Source of the DNA: Sinorhizobium terangae
GTDB lineage: Bacteria > Pseudomonadota > Alphaproteobacteria > Rhizobiales > Rhizobiaceae
Assembly (NCBI RefSeq): GCF_029714365.1
Contig: NZ_CP121659.1
Location: 1,178,001-1,242,000, forward strand
Direction of reading: 5' to 3'
DNA: 64,000 bases
The notes beneath the pieces were generated by a model that did no database searches, was not told where the DNA came from, and worked only from the letters and a program-made list of their open reading frames with translations. The first letter of the stretch is position 1. Each line of letters begins with the position of its first letter. Positions 48,438 through 56,425 of the stretch are shown here, in pieces. The translations under genes and the position numbers were made by a program.

Positions 48438-49276
48438 GCGGCGATATCGAGGACCGGCCGCAGCCACTGATCGAGCACCTCATCGAGTTGCGTACAAGGC
48501 TGATGTGGGCGATTGGCGCATTTTTTGTCGCCTTTCTTGTATGCTTCTATTTTGCCAAGCAACTGTTCAACTTCCTCGTCCTGCCGTTCAAGTGGGCGGT
48601 GAGCTGGGCCGGCCTCAGCCACCGCAACGTTGAGCTCATTTACACTGCGCCGCAGGAATTCTTCTTCACGCAGATCAAGGTTGCGATGTTCGGCGCTCTC
48701 GTGATCGCCTTTCCGGTGATTGCCTCGCAGATCTACAAATTTGTCGCGCCTGGCCTCTACAAGAACGAGCGCGCTGCATTCCTGCCTTTCCTGATCGCTT
48801 CGCCGGTTCTGTTTCTCATCGGCGGCGCGCTGGTCTATTTCTTCTTCACGCCGATGGTCATGTGGTTCTTCCTGGCCATGGAGCAGGGCGGCGGCGAGGG
48901 ACAGGTTTCAATCCAGCTCCTGCCGAAGGTATCGGAATATCTCAGCTTGATCATGTCGTTGGTATTCGCCTTCGGTCTGGTCTTCCAGTTGCCCGTCATC
49001 ACCACGCTGCTTGCGCGCGTCGGTTTCGTCACGGCCCAGGGGCTCGCCGAAAAGCGCAAATATGCGATCGTCATCGCCTTCGTCGTCGCTGCCGTTTTGA
49101 CGCCGCCCGATCCCGTGTCCCAGATCGGTCTTGCGCTGCCAGCCATCCTTCTCTACGAAATTTCCATCTATACGGCGCGACTCGTCGAAAGACAGCGCGA
49201 GAGAGACGCTCTCGCAAGCGAGATCGCTTCTTCGCAGGAAAGTTCCTCCGAGACGGCCGGACCCGCGAAGGGCTGA
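48434..49276 (+). CDS. tatC: Sec-independent protein translocase TatC
   Basis: 280 residues with six membrane helices. TatC is the core receptor of the Tat system. The cytosolic N-terminus holds PQPLIEHLIELRTRLMWAIG, and the first periplasmic loop IYTAPQEFFFTQIKVAMFG is diagnostic. The C-terminal KRKYAIVIAFVVAAVLTPPD with PVSQIGLALPAILLYE is conserved. A full repeat element follows its stop. Confidence 0.97.
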   Translation: MSGDIEDRPQPLIEHLIELRTRLMWAIGAFFVAFLVCFYFAKQLFNFLVLPFKWAVSWAGLSHRNVELIYTAPQEFFFTQIKVAMFGALVIAFPVIASQIYKFVAPGLYKNERAAFLPFLIASPVLFLIGGALVYFFFTPMVMWFFLAMEQGGGEGQVSIQLLPKVSEYLSLIMSLVFAFGLVFQLPVITTLLARVGFVTAQGLAEKRKYAIVIAFVVAAVLTPPDPVSQIGLALPAILLYEISIYTARLVERQRERDALASEIASSQESSSETAGPAKG

Positions 49277-49300
49277 CTGTCTGACGTTTTCGCGCCGTGA

Positions 49301-49411
49301 CCTACAGCACCGCGCATCCATTCGGACGCGCAAAGGTCGCTGTAGCACTTTGAATCGTTGCAAGAGTTCTCCTCAGATCGGATCCGGTTTGAGGAGAACT
49401 CGTGCTGTAAA
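49301..49411 (-). repeat. RIME-like palindromic repeat, variant copy 5 (reverse)
   Basis: A reverse copy: CTACAGCACCGCGCATCCAT with TCGGACGCGCAAAGGTCGCT and GTAGCACTTTGAATCGTTGC match the family. The second arm is different: GAGTTCTCCTCAGATCGGAT and its inverted partner CCGGTTTGAGGAGAACTC form a hairpin of its own sequence. It fills the gap between tatC and serS, so it lies in the serS leader. Confidence 0.65.
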
Positions 49412-49428
49412 CAACGCGTGGGACGATT

Positions 49429-50712
49429 ATGCTCGATATCAAATGGATCCGTGAGAATGCCGATGTGCTCGACGCCGCCCTGGCGAAGCGGGGCGCGGAG
49501 CCGTTGTCTGCGTCCTTGATCGCGCTCGATGAGCGTCGTCGCGCCATCCTTCAATCACTGCAGGACATGCAGTCGCGTCGCAATGCCGCCTCCAAGGAAA
49601 TCGGCGCGGCGATGGCGCAAAAGAACAGCGAACTGGCCGAAAAGCTGAAGGCCGAAGTCGCTGATCTCAAGAACACCATGCCCGCGGCCGAGGAAGAAAG
49701 CCGCCGCATCGAGGCCGAGCTCGCGGATGCCTTGTCGCGCATTCCGAACGTCCCGCTCGACGATGTTCCTGTCGGTGCCGACGAGGCGGCCAATGTCGTG
49801 ACCCGGATCGTCGGCGCAAAACCGACCTGGAACCACAAGCCGCTCGAGCATTTCGAAATCGGTGAGGCGTTGGGGCTCATGGATTTCGAAGGCGCCGCGC
49901 GGATCGCCGGCTCGCGCTTCACCATCGTGAAGGGGCCGCTTGCCCGCCTCGAACGGGCGCTCGGCCAATTCATGCTCGACCTGCACACGCAGGAACACGG
50001 ATATGTCGAGGTGCAGCCGCCGCTGCTCGTCCGTGACGATGCGATGTACGGGACCGGGCAGCTGCCGAAGTTTGCAGAGGATCTCTTCCGCACGACGGAT
50101 GAACGTTGGCTGATCCCGACGGCGGAAGTTCCGTTGACGAACATGGTTCGCGAGCAGATCCTCGAAGGAGAAAAGCTGCCGTTGCGTTTCACCGCCTTGA
50201 CACCATGCTTCCGTTCGGAGGCCGGTTCTGCCGGACGCGATACCCGTGGCATGCTGCGTCAGCACCAGTTCAACAAGGTGGAGCTGGTCTCGATCACCGA
50301 TGCGGAAAGCTCGATTGACGAACACGAGCGGATGACCGCCTGCGCCGAGGAGGTGTTGAAGCGCCTGGGACTGCACTATCGGGTGATGACGCTTTCGACC
50401 GGCGACATGGGCTTCGGCGCGCGCAAGACCTACGACCTTGAGGTCTGGTTGCCGGGCCAGGATACCTACCGCGAAATCTCGTCCTGCTCGGTCTGCGGGG
50501 ATTTCCAGGCGCGCCGCATGAACGCGCGCTACCGCACGAAGGAGGAGAAGGGAACGAAGTTCGTTCACACGTTGAACGGCTCCGGCGTTGCGGTTGGCCG
50601 CGCGCTGATAGCTGTTATCGAAAATTACCTGAACGACGATGGCTCCGTAACAGTGCCGGACGTTCTTGTTCCCTACATGGGCGGCCAGCGGCGCATCGAA
50701 AAAGCCGCCTGA
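49429..50712 (+). CDS. serS: Seryl-tRNA synthetase
   Basis: 427 residues of the class II enzyme. The N-terminal coiled-coil arm that holds the long variable arm of tRNA-Ser is clear (about 25-105). Motif 2 is [20 protein letters not shown], and motif 3 is [17 protein letters not shown] followed by [10 protein letters not shown]. It starts at ATG 49429 and leads serS-surE-pcm, with 14 bases to surE. Confidence 0.97.
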   Translation: MLDIKWIRENADVLDAALAKRGAEPLSASLIALDERRRAILQSLQDMQSRRNAASKEIGAAMAQKNSELAEKLKAEVADLKNTMPAAEEESRRIEAELADALSRIPNVPLDDVPVGADEAANVVTRIVGAKPTWNHKPLEHFEIGEALGLMDFEGAARIAGSRFTIVKGPLARLERALGQFMLDLHTQEHGYVEVQPPLLVRDDAMYGTGQLPKFAEDLFRTTDERWLIPTAEVPLTNMVREQILEGEKLPLRFTALTPCFRSEAGSAGRDTRGMLRQHQFNKVELVSITDAESSIDEHERMTACAEEVLKRLGLHYRVMTLSTGDMGFGARKTYDLEVWLPGQDTYREISSCSVCGDFQARRMNARYRTKEEKGTKFVHTLNGSGVAVGRALIAVIENYLNDDGSVTVPDVLVPYMGGQRRIEKAA

Positions 50713-50726
50713 ACGCGAGGAAGCGG

Positions 50727-51509
50727 ATGAAAACTGGAATGCGCATCCTGCTGACGAACGACGACGGCATTCACGCCGAGGGGATTTCCGTGCTGGAGCG
50801 GATCGCACGGACGATATCCGACGATGTGTGGGTCGTCGCTCCCGAGGTGGATCAGAGTGGTCTCGCCCATTCGCTGACGCTCTCCGAGCCTCTGCGCCTG
50901 CGCCAGGTTTCGGAACGGCATTTTGCCCTTCGGGGGACGCCGACGGATTGCGTGATCATGGCAGTGCGGCAAATTCTCGACCGCAAGCCGGACCTCGTCC
51001 TTTCGGGCGTGAACGTCGGAGCGAACCTTGCCGACGACGTCACCTATTCCGGAACCGTGGCTGGCGCGATCGAAGGCACACTGCAGGGGATCCGTTCGAT
51101 CGCGCTCAGCCAAGCCTATCAGCATACGATTGACAGGGCCGTACCATGGGACGTGGTCGAAAGCCATGCGCCGGCGCTCATCCGTACGCTGATGGATATT
51201 GAGCTGCCCGATGGAACATTGATCAATCTGAATTTCCCCAATTGTCCGGCCGACGCGGTGGCCGGAACGGACGTCACATCACAGGGGAAGCTCGAATTCG
51301 GATTGAGCATCGACGAGCGCGTCGACGGCCGGGGATTTCCCTATTTCTGGCTGCGCTTCGGTGAGCGCGCCGGCGATTTCCGAGACGGAACCGACATTCA
51401 CGCTTTGCGCGAGAACAAGATCTCGGTAACTCCGCTTAAACTGGATATGACTGACTATACCGTCCAGGATCGCATCGCACGCGCATTGCGGGAAGGGACT
51501 GTCGCTTGA
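50727..51509 (+). CDS. surE: 5'-nucleotidase SurE
   Basis: 260 residues. SurE is a metal-dependent nucleoside monophosphatase of survival and stress conditions. The metal site [13 protein letters not shown] is near residue 8, followed by [17 protein letters not shown], and [20 protein letters not shown] lies in the middle. ATG 50727 has GAGGAAG a few bases upstream. A start at 50739 would give the more usual MRILLTNDD, but it is poorly spaced. It overlaps pcm in TTGA. Confidence 0.95.
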   Translation: MKTGMRILLTNDDGIHAEGISVLERIARTISDDVWVVAPEVDQSGLAHSLTLSEPLRLRQVSERHFALRGTPTDCVIMAVRQILDRKPDLVLSGVNVGANLADDVTYSGTVAGAIEGTLQGIRSIALSQAYQHTIDRAVPWDVVESHAPALIRTLMDIELPDGTLINLNFPNCPADAVAGTDVTSQGKLEFGLSIDERVDGRGFPYFWLRFGERAGDFRDGTDIHALRENKISVTPLKLDMTDYTVQDRIARALREGTVA

Positions 51510-52159
51510 ACGGACGCGTTTCGCAGCAGGAAGGCTTCGCGGCGATGATGCTGCGACTGCGCGGCGAAGGAATGGCGAATCATGACCTGCTGAAGGCGGT
51601 CGAACAGACGCCGCGCAGCCAGTTTGCCCCGCCGCAATACCAGGCCGAGGCCTATTCCCAGCGATTGATACCGCTCGATTGCGGGTCGTTCATGGAAGGC
51701 TACGATTTCGCCGTCCGGCTGCTGCACTGCCTCAACATCAAGCCGGGGCAGCGCATTCTTGAGGTCGGTACCGGCAGCGGCTTCACCGCGGGCGTCATGG
51801 GTCGTCTCGCCGAACGCGTCTTGACGATCGATCGATATCAGACGCTGGTGAGTTCGGCGCAAAAGAACCTAGAAAAGTCTGGCATTCGCAACGTCGTCGT
51901 GAGGCAGGCCGACGGCAGTGCAGGAGTGCCGGGCGAGGGCACGTTCGACCGCATCCTCATCACCGCGGCATTCAACAGCCTGCCCCGCATGTTTTCCGAC
52001 CATCTGGTCTCCGGCGGAACCTTGCTGGTCCCAATCATGATGAGCGAAACGCTCTGCCGGATCGTTCGCGTCAATCGCACCGGCAGCCGGTTCGATCGCG
52101 AGGATCTATTCGACGCGCCTTACCTCCCGATCGTACCGCAACTCGCATCATTCCTCTGA
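51506..52159 (+). CDS. pcm: Protein-L-isoaspartate O-methyltransferase
   Basis: 217 residues. Pcm methylates isoaspartyl residues for repair, using [23 protein letters not shown] is SAM motif I, with [19 protein letters not shown] after it and [17 protein letters not shown] as post-motif. A TTG start at 51506 overlaps the surE stop. The surE-pcm pairing is conserved in proteobacteria, then followed by the LysM/LytM lipoprotein, much like surE-pcm-nlpD in E. coli. Confidence 0.94.
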   Translation: MNGRVSQQEGFAAMMLRLRGEGMANHDLLKAVEQTPRSQFAPPQYQAEAYSQRLIPLDCGSFMEGYDFAVRLLHCLNIKPGQRILEVGTGSGFTAGVMGRLAERVLTIDRYQTLVSSAQKNLEKSGIRNVVVRQADGSAGVPGEGTFDRILITAAFNSLPRMFSDHLVSGGTLLVPIMMSETLCRIVRVNRTGSRFDREDLFDAPYLPIVPQLASFL

Positions 52160-52177
52160 CGCGCATGGCCGCCCCGA

Positions 52178-52221
52178 TCTACGCGCCCTTTGCGCGTCTG
52201 ATCAGACGCGCGGCGCTGTAG
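52178..52221 (+). repeat. RIME-like palindromic repeat, half copy 6
   Basis: A half copy with CTACGCGCCCTTTGCGCGTC, then TGATCAGACGCGCGGCGCTG and TAG. The core GCGCGTCTGATCAGACGCGC is a perfect palindrome of 20 bases. It lies just after pcm. Confidence 0.65.
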
Positions 52222-52376
52222 GTCGCTCGCCCCTTTCCCGTATGAAAGGTTAATGGCTTCTTAACCAAATCCAGCCTCGCGCAAGCTTGCCGCCATAGGC
52301 CAGAACGGCACGACGGCGCGCGATAGGCGCGTGTTCTGCTTTTCTCGTTAGATCGTGCATATGGCGGAGACGGCGG

Positions 52377-53027
52377 ATGCAGATTGCGAACAGGTTGACT
52401 GCGGCAACGGCCGGCGACGGCTTGGGCAATCTCGCCGGGCGTTCGGCGGGCGAGGTTGCGACCGGGAACAAGGATGAGAACGGCGCGCAAGCCTCTCAAA
52501 CGGGCTTCTTCGATCCAACGCCACGTATCTCTCTTTCGGTTGATGCTCTCCTCTACCTCAGTCGAACGAAAAAATCGCCGGAACGATTGCCGCCTCTGAC
52601 AAGGGATGAGTGGAACAACAATCCTTCGCCCCAGCTGGCATCGCGCGAATACCAGGCTTTTGGCAGGTTTGCCGAGACCGGTGACTACAAGGCTTATTAT
52701 GGAGCCTTCATCGATTATTACGATAGTCTGCGTCCGGAGGACCAGAACAGCTTGCGCTACTTCGGGACACGTGAGGCGGCTGTTGCCGGTTTGCGATCAC
52801 TTGAATACGACGCCGAAAGCGGTCTGGATGTAGACGCCAATTTCCAAGCCCTGGTCAGCGTTTTTCTCGATGAGGATAAGGCAGTTCATGCGGAAAGCCC
52901 GCCTTCGGCTCTGCGGGCGGATGGCCGGGGTTTTGACTGGAACAAATCCAACATCAGCTATGAAGATCAGCCGCCTGAGCCCAGATCCGTGTCGGAGATC
53001 GAAAGGCTCTATTCCGAGCTCTTCTGA
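52377..53027 (+). CDS. Uncharacterised protein between pcm and the LytM lipoprotein
   Basis: 216 residues that I cannot assign to a family. There is no signal peptide or membrane segment. The first 50 residues are Ala/Gly-rich and look disordered. The rest is more ordered and rich in Tyr and charged residues (SREYQAFGRFAETGDYKAYY, then GAFIDYYDSLRPEDQNSLRY). The C-terminus ends SEIERLYSELF. ATG 52377 has CGGAG-like sequence upstream. Codon use looks like its neighbours. Forward repeat copies lie on both sides (52178 and 53054), so it is probably its own transcription unit. Its neighbours point to envelope or stress work but prove nothing. Confidence 0.65.
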   Translation: MQIANRLTAATAGDGLGNLAGRSAGEVATGNKDENGAQASQTGFFDPTPRISLSVDALLYLSRTKKSPERLPPLTRDEWNNNPSPQLASREYQAFGRFAETGDYKAYYGAFIDYYDSLRPEDQNSLRYFGTREAAVAGLRSLEYDAESGLDVDANFQALVSVFLDEDKAVHAESPPSALRADGRGFDWNKSNISYEDQPPEPRSVSEIERLYSELF

Positions 53028-53053
53028 GCGGTGTTGCAAGCGTCCTTCCCTAC

Positions 53054-53156
53054 TGCACGATCCTTAAATCGGAATCGACTTAAGGACAAAACCATGCAGC
53101 AATTCAAAGTGCTACAGCGACCTTTGCGCGTCCGATTGGGCGCGCGGCGCTGTAGA
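53054..53156 (+). repeat. RIME-like palindromic repeat, full copy 7 (forward)
   Basis: A full copy. The left arm is CGATCCTTAAATCGGAATCG with ACTTAAGGACAAAACCATGC; the linker is AGCAATTCAAA; the right arm is GTGCTACAGCGACCTTTGCG with CGTCCGATTGGGCGCG and GGCGCTGTAG. It is very close to the copy at 60795. It lies 27 bases after the preceding gene. Confidence 0.75.
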
Positions 53157-53281
53157 GGCAACGAAAGGCGCGCCGGCTATGGTTAGCATTTCGTCAAATT
53201 AGGTGCCGCCCTTAACCGAGCGGTAACTCTAATGCGCTTTAATCATTCCACAGCGAGTTGCGTTCGGAGTGGGTAAGCGTC

Positions 53282-54820
53282 ATGCGTAAATTTGTATCTC
53301 CCAGTGCAGGGAAGTCCACGATCCGCCTGTGTGCGGCGATCTTGCTGGCAGGCGCTGCTACCGGTTGCAGCTCGGATGTCAGCCGCTTCAACGGGCTTTT
53401 TTCAAGATCTGACGACATAACGACCAGTTCCATCCCGCAAAATACGATGCCGGTGCCGCAGGGCGATGTCGCCGGCGGACAGCTTGCGGCGGCTCCGTCG
53501 GGCGGAGGGGATGCGTCCTATGGACAGCCGTACCCGGTCGCCGGCCAGAGCGCCGTTTATAACCCGGCGCCCGTCTCCAGCGCGCGTGTCGCCTCTACTC
53601 CGATGAGCGTGCAGCGCACAGTGCTGGCAGATCCATCCACGGCGGCGCCGCAGCCGCAGACGCTTCCGGCGCAACGGCAGGCGCAACCCGTTGCTGTCGC
53701 CAAGGCTGAGACTCTGTCTGCAGCGCCCAGGGAGACGGCGAGCAAGGGCGGTTGGGGCACGCAGAACGCGCCCGCGGTTCTGGTTCGCCAAGGCGATACA
53801 GTCGCCTCCCTTGCCAAGCGCTTCGGAGTTCCGGAGAAGGAAATACTGAGGGTGAACGGGCTGAAGTCGGCTGGCCAGGTAGAACCCGGTCAGCGTCTTG
53901 TCATCCCGACGTTCGGAGTTGCGAGCAGTGCCGCGAAAGCGGCTGCCTCCAACTCAATCGCCGACATCGATGGCGGCCAGCAGCGGCCGTTGCCACTGCC
54001 GGCGGACAAGCGCGAAGCGGCGATCCTTCCCGGCCAATCGCAGTCGCGTGAAAAGAACGAAAGCCGCAGCGATGTTGCCGCAGGCAAGCTTGCCTCCAAG
54101 GGAGAAGGTAGTGGCGGCGACGGCCTCTACACCGTCAAGCCGGGTGACTCGCTGAACCGCATTGCCAAGGCGAATGGCGTATCGGTCAGCGCTTTGAAGC
54201 AGGCAAACGGTCTGAACGCCGAGGCGATCCGCGTCGGCCAAAAGCTGAAGATGCCGGGTGCCGCGACTCCCGCGACCGATGCGATGGCAACGGCGTCAGT
54301 GCCGACCAAGAAGGCGGAGACCAAGGTTGCTTCGCTCGATCAGAGCAAACCTGCCGAATATAAGCCACCGGTCGCCAGGGAGAGCGTTTCGGAAGTCGCG
54401 ACCAAGACGACGGACACTGATGAGGACCTGCCGAAGTCCACCGGTATCAGCAAGTATCGTTGGCCGGTGCGCGGCGCGGTCGTTGCCGGGTACGGCGCGA
54501 ATGTCGACGGCAACCGCAACGACGGCATCAACATCTCCGCACCGGAAGGCACTCCGATCAAGGCGGCCGAAAACGGTGTGGTCATTTACTCCGGCAGCAG
54601 CCTGAAGGAACTGGGCAACGCCGTTCTGGTGCGCCACGACGACGGCACGGTCACGGTCTACGGCAATGCCTCGGAACTCAAGGTCCAGCGCGGACAGAAG
54701 GTGCAGCGCGGACAGACGCTTGCCGCCTCCGGCATGACCGGCAAGGCGACCCAGCCGCAGGTGCATTTCGAGGTGCGCAAAAACGCTACCCCGGTGAACC
54801 CCACAACCTATCTCGAATAG
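53282..54820 (+). CDS. LysM/LytM (M23) lipoprotein, NlpD-like
   Basis: 512 residues. A lipoprotein signal ends in the lipobox LLAGAATGC with cysteine near residue 28. Two LysM glycan-binding modules follow: VRQGDTVASLAKRFGVPEKE near 165 and YTVKPGDSLNRIAKANGVSV near 285. A C-terminal M23/LytM domain covers about 385-512. Its metal-site residues look lost: GINIS where active enzymes have HxGxD, YGNAS instead of YAHLS, and QVHFEVR instead of HLHFEVR. It is therefore probably an amidase activator like NlpD, not a peptidase. The context after surE-pcm also fits nlpD. Start chosen at ATG 53282. Confidence 0.88.
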   Translation: MRKFVSPSAGKSTIRLCAAILLAGAATGCSSDVSRFNGLFSRSDDITTSSIPQNTMPVPQGDVAGGQLAAAPSGGGDASYGQPYPVAGQSAVYNPAPVSSARVASTPMSVQRTVLADPSTAAPQPQTLPAQRQAQPVAVAKAETLSAAPRETASKGGWGTQNAPAVLVRQGDTVASLAKRFGVPEKEILRVNGLKSAGQVEPGQRLVIPTFGVASSAAKAAASNSIADIDGGQQRPLPLPADKREAAILPGQSQSREKNESRSDVAAGKLASKGEGSGGDGLYTVKPGDSLNRIAKANGVSVSALKQANGLNAEAIRVGQKLKMPGAATPATDAMATASVPTKKAETKVASLDQSKPAEYKPPVARESVSEVATKTTDTDEDLPKSTGISKYRWPVRGAVVAGYGANVDGNRNDGINISAPEGTPIKAAENGVVIYSGSSLKELGNAVLVRHDDGTVTVYGNASELKVQRGQKVQRGQTLAASGMTGKATQPQVHFEVRKNATPVNPTTYLE

Positions 54821-54852
54821 AGAATTTCAGGAATTGATCCGGACCGGCAAAA

Positions 54853-55728
54853 CTATGCCGGGTCGCCGAGTTGTCGACGCAGCCGGCCGGCCAGATCCTG
54901 AATGAACTGCCAGGCGACGCGGCCGGATCTCGATCCGCGCGTCGTTGCCCATTCCAGCGCATCAGCGTGGAGCGTCTCTCGGTCGACCTTCAAGTCGTAG
55001 TAACGGGCGTATCCGTCGATCATCGCGAGGTAATCGTCCTGGCTGCACTTGTAAAAGCCCAGCCAAAGACCGAAACGGTCAGACAACGAAACCTTCTCCT
55101 CTACCGCCTCCGACGGGTTTATCGCGGTCGATTGCTCGTTTTCCATCATGTTGCGCGGCAGCAGGTGCCGGCGGTTGGAGGTGGCGTAGAGCAAGACGTT
55201 GGCGGGGCGGCCTTCCACACCGCCGTCGAGAACCGCTTTCAGCGACTTATAGGACGTGTCGTCGTGGTCGAAGGAAAGGTCGTCGCAGAAGACGATGACC
55301 GGCATCGGTGCCGCTTTCAGGATCTCCATCAGAGCTGGCAGGGTCGCGATGTCTTCGCGGTGCACTTCGACAAGTTTCAATGACGTGCCGGTTTCGTGCG
55401 CGACCCGCGCGTGGACCGCCTTGACCAGCGAAGACTTGCCCATGCCGCGCGCACCCCAAAGAAGCACGTTGTTTGCTGGATAGCCCTCAGCGAAACGAAG
55501 CGTGTTGTCGAAAAGGATGTCGCGAACGTGATCGACGCCGGTGATCAGTGCGAGGTCGATGCGGTTCGGCTTTGCGACCGGCTGCAGATGGCGATTGCTC
55601 GGGGCCCAGACGAAGCATTCCGCCTGGCTCCAGTCGTTCACGGCCGGCGCCGGGCCCGCGATCCGCTCGATAGCCGCCGAAAGCTTCTGCATCTCATTGA
55701 TCAGTGTGTCGATCTTGTTTTCCTGCAT
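54853..55728 (-). CDS. DUF815 family AAA-type ATPase
   Basis: 291 residues. A P-loop ATPase of the DUF815 family: Walker A LLWGARGMGKSSLVKAV near residue 95 and Walker B VIVFCDDLSF near 155, with a probable sensor segment in VLLYATSNRRHLLP. The C-terminal part (SRSGRVAWQFIQDLAGRL) looks like a helical lid. No signal or membrane segment. The biological role is not established to my knowledge. It is a single minus-strand gene between the LytM lipoprotein and yajC, a position I believe is shared by many Rhizobiales. Confidence 0.85.
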   Translation of the reverse strand: MQENKIDTLINEMQKLSAAIERIAGPAPAVNDWSQAECFVWAPSNRHLQPVAKPNRIDLALITGVDHVRDILFDNTLRFAEGYPANNVLLWGARGMGKSSLVKAVHARVAHETGTSLKLVEVHREDIATLPALMEILKAAPMPVIVFCDDLSFDHDDTSYKSLKAVLDGGVEGRPANVLLYATSNRRHLLPRNMMENEQSTAINPSEAVEEKVSLSDRFGLWLGFYKCSQDDYLAMIDGYARYYDLKVDRETLHADALEWATTRGSRSGRVAWQFIQDLAGRLRRQLGDPA

Positions 55729-56042
55729 CGGCCTGCCTCCGGTATTCGCCCTGCGCTTGCGGTCGCGCTGAGTGCGTCTTTAATTCTTTGAATTGCCGTA
55801 GGGTTTGCCTCCGGAAATCGTCCGTGGAGGAAGCCGCGCGGCAGCTTTTTTCCGGTAGCACGGCGGTTTGCGCTGGAAAAGGCCAAGCGCGCGTGTTCAG
55901 GGGGTTCTCCTCCCGCGGAATTTGTGTCAGAGGCAGGGGAAACGGATAGGGGCAGGCGATTTGCGTCGTGGCATCGCACCCCTATATTCCGGCCGATTTC
56001 GCGCGGGGAGGATCCGCGCAATTTGAACTTAAGGAGCGATCG
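55729..56042. other. Intergenic region between the DUF815 gene and yajC
   Basis: 314 bases between divergent genes. No repeat copy, terminator or plausible small gene. It should hold promoters for both directions, but none is convincing by eye. The right end carries the yajC ribosome site (TAAGGAG). Confidence 0.35.
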
Positions 56043-56375
56043 ATGTTCATTACCGAAGCTTTTGCGCAGACCGGTGCCCCAAGCGCGGGCGGCGCAGACA
56101 TTTTGATGTCTATTCTGCCCTTCCTCCTGATCTTCGTTGTTATGTATTTCCTGATCATCCGCCCGCAGCGTGCGCAGATGAAGCGTCGCGAAGAGTTGCT
56201 GAAAAACATTCGTCGCGGGGATCAGGTCGTCACCGGCGGCGGCATTGTTGGCAAAGTTACCAAGGTCGTCGATGATGCGGAACTCGAAGTCGAGATCGCC
56301 GACGGCATCAAGGTTCGCGTCGTCCGCAGCGGGGTTTCCGAGGTCCGCGTGAAGGGCGAACCGGTCAAGGAATAA
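56043..56375 (+). CDS. yajC: Preprotein translocase subunit YajC
   Basis: 110 residues with one N-terminal membrane helix (LMSILPFLLIFVVMYFLIIR) and the conserved cytosolic block RPQRAQMKRREELLKNIRRG with DQVVTGGGIVGKV. YajC joins SecDF at the Sec channel. AAGGAG precedes ATG 56043. secDF follows by 50 bases, the standard order. Confidence 0.96.
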   Translation: MFITEAFAQTGAPSAGGADILMSILPFLLIFVVMYFLIIRPQRAQMKRREELLKNIRRGDQVVTGGGIVGKVTKVVDDAELEVEIADGIKVRVVRSGVSEVRVKGEPVKE

Positions 56376-56425
56376 TCCGGGCACGAACCGCAACCGGCAG
56401 AGCCGGCGCATGGAGCATTTAGAGC

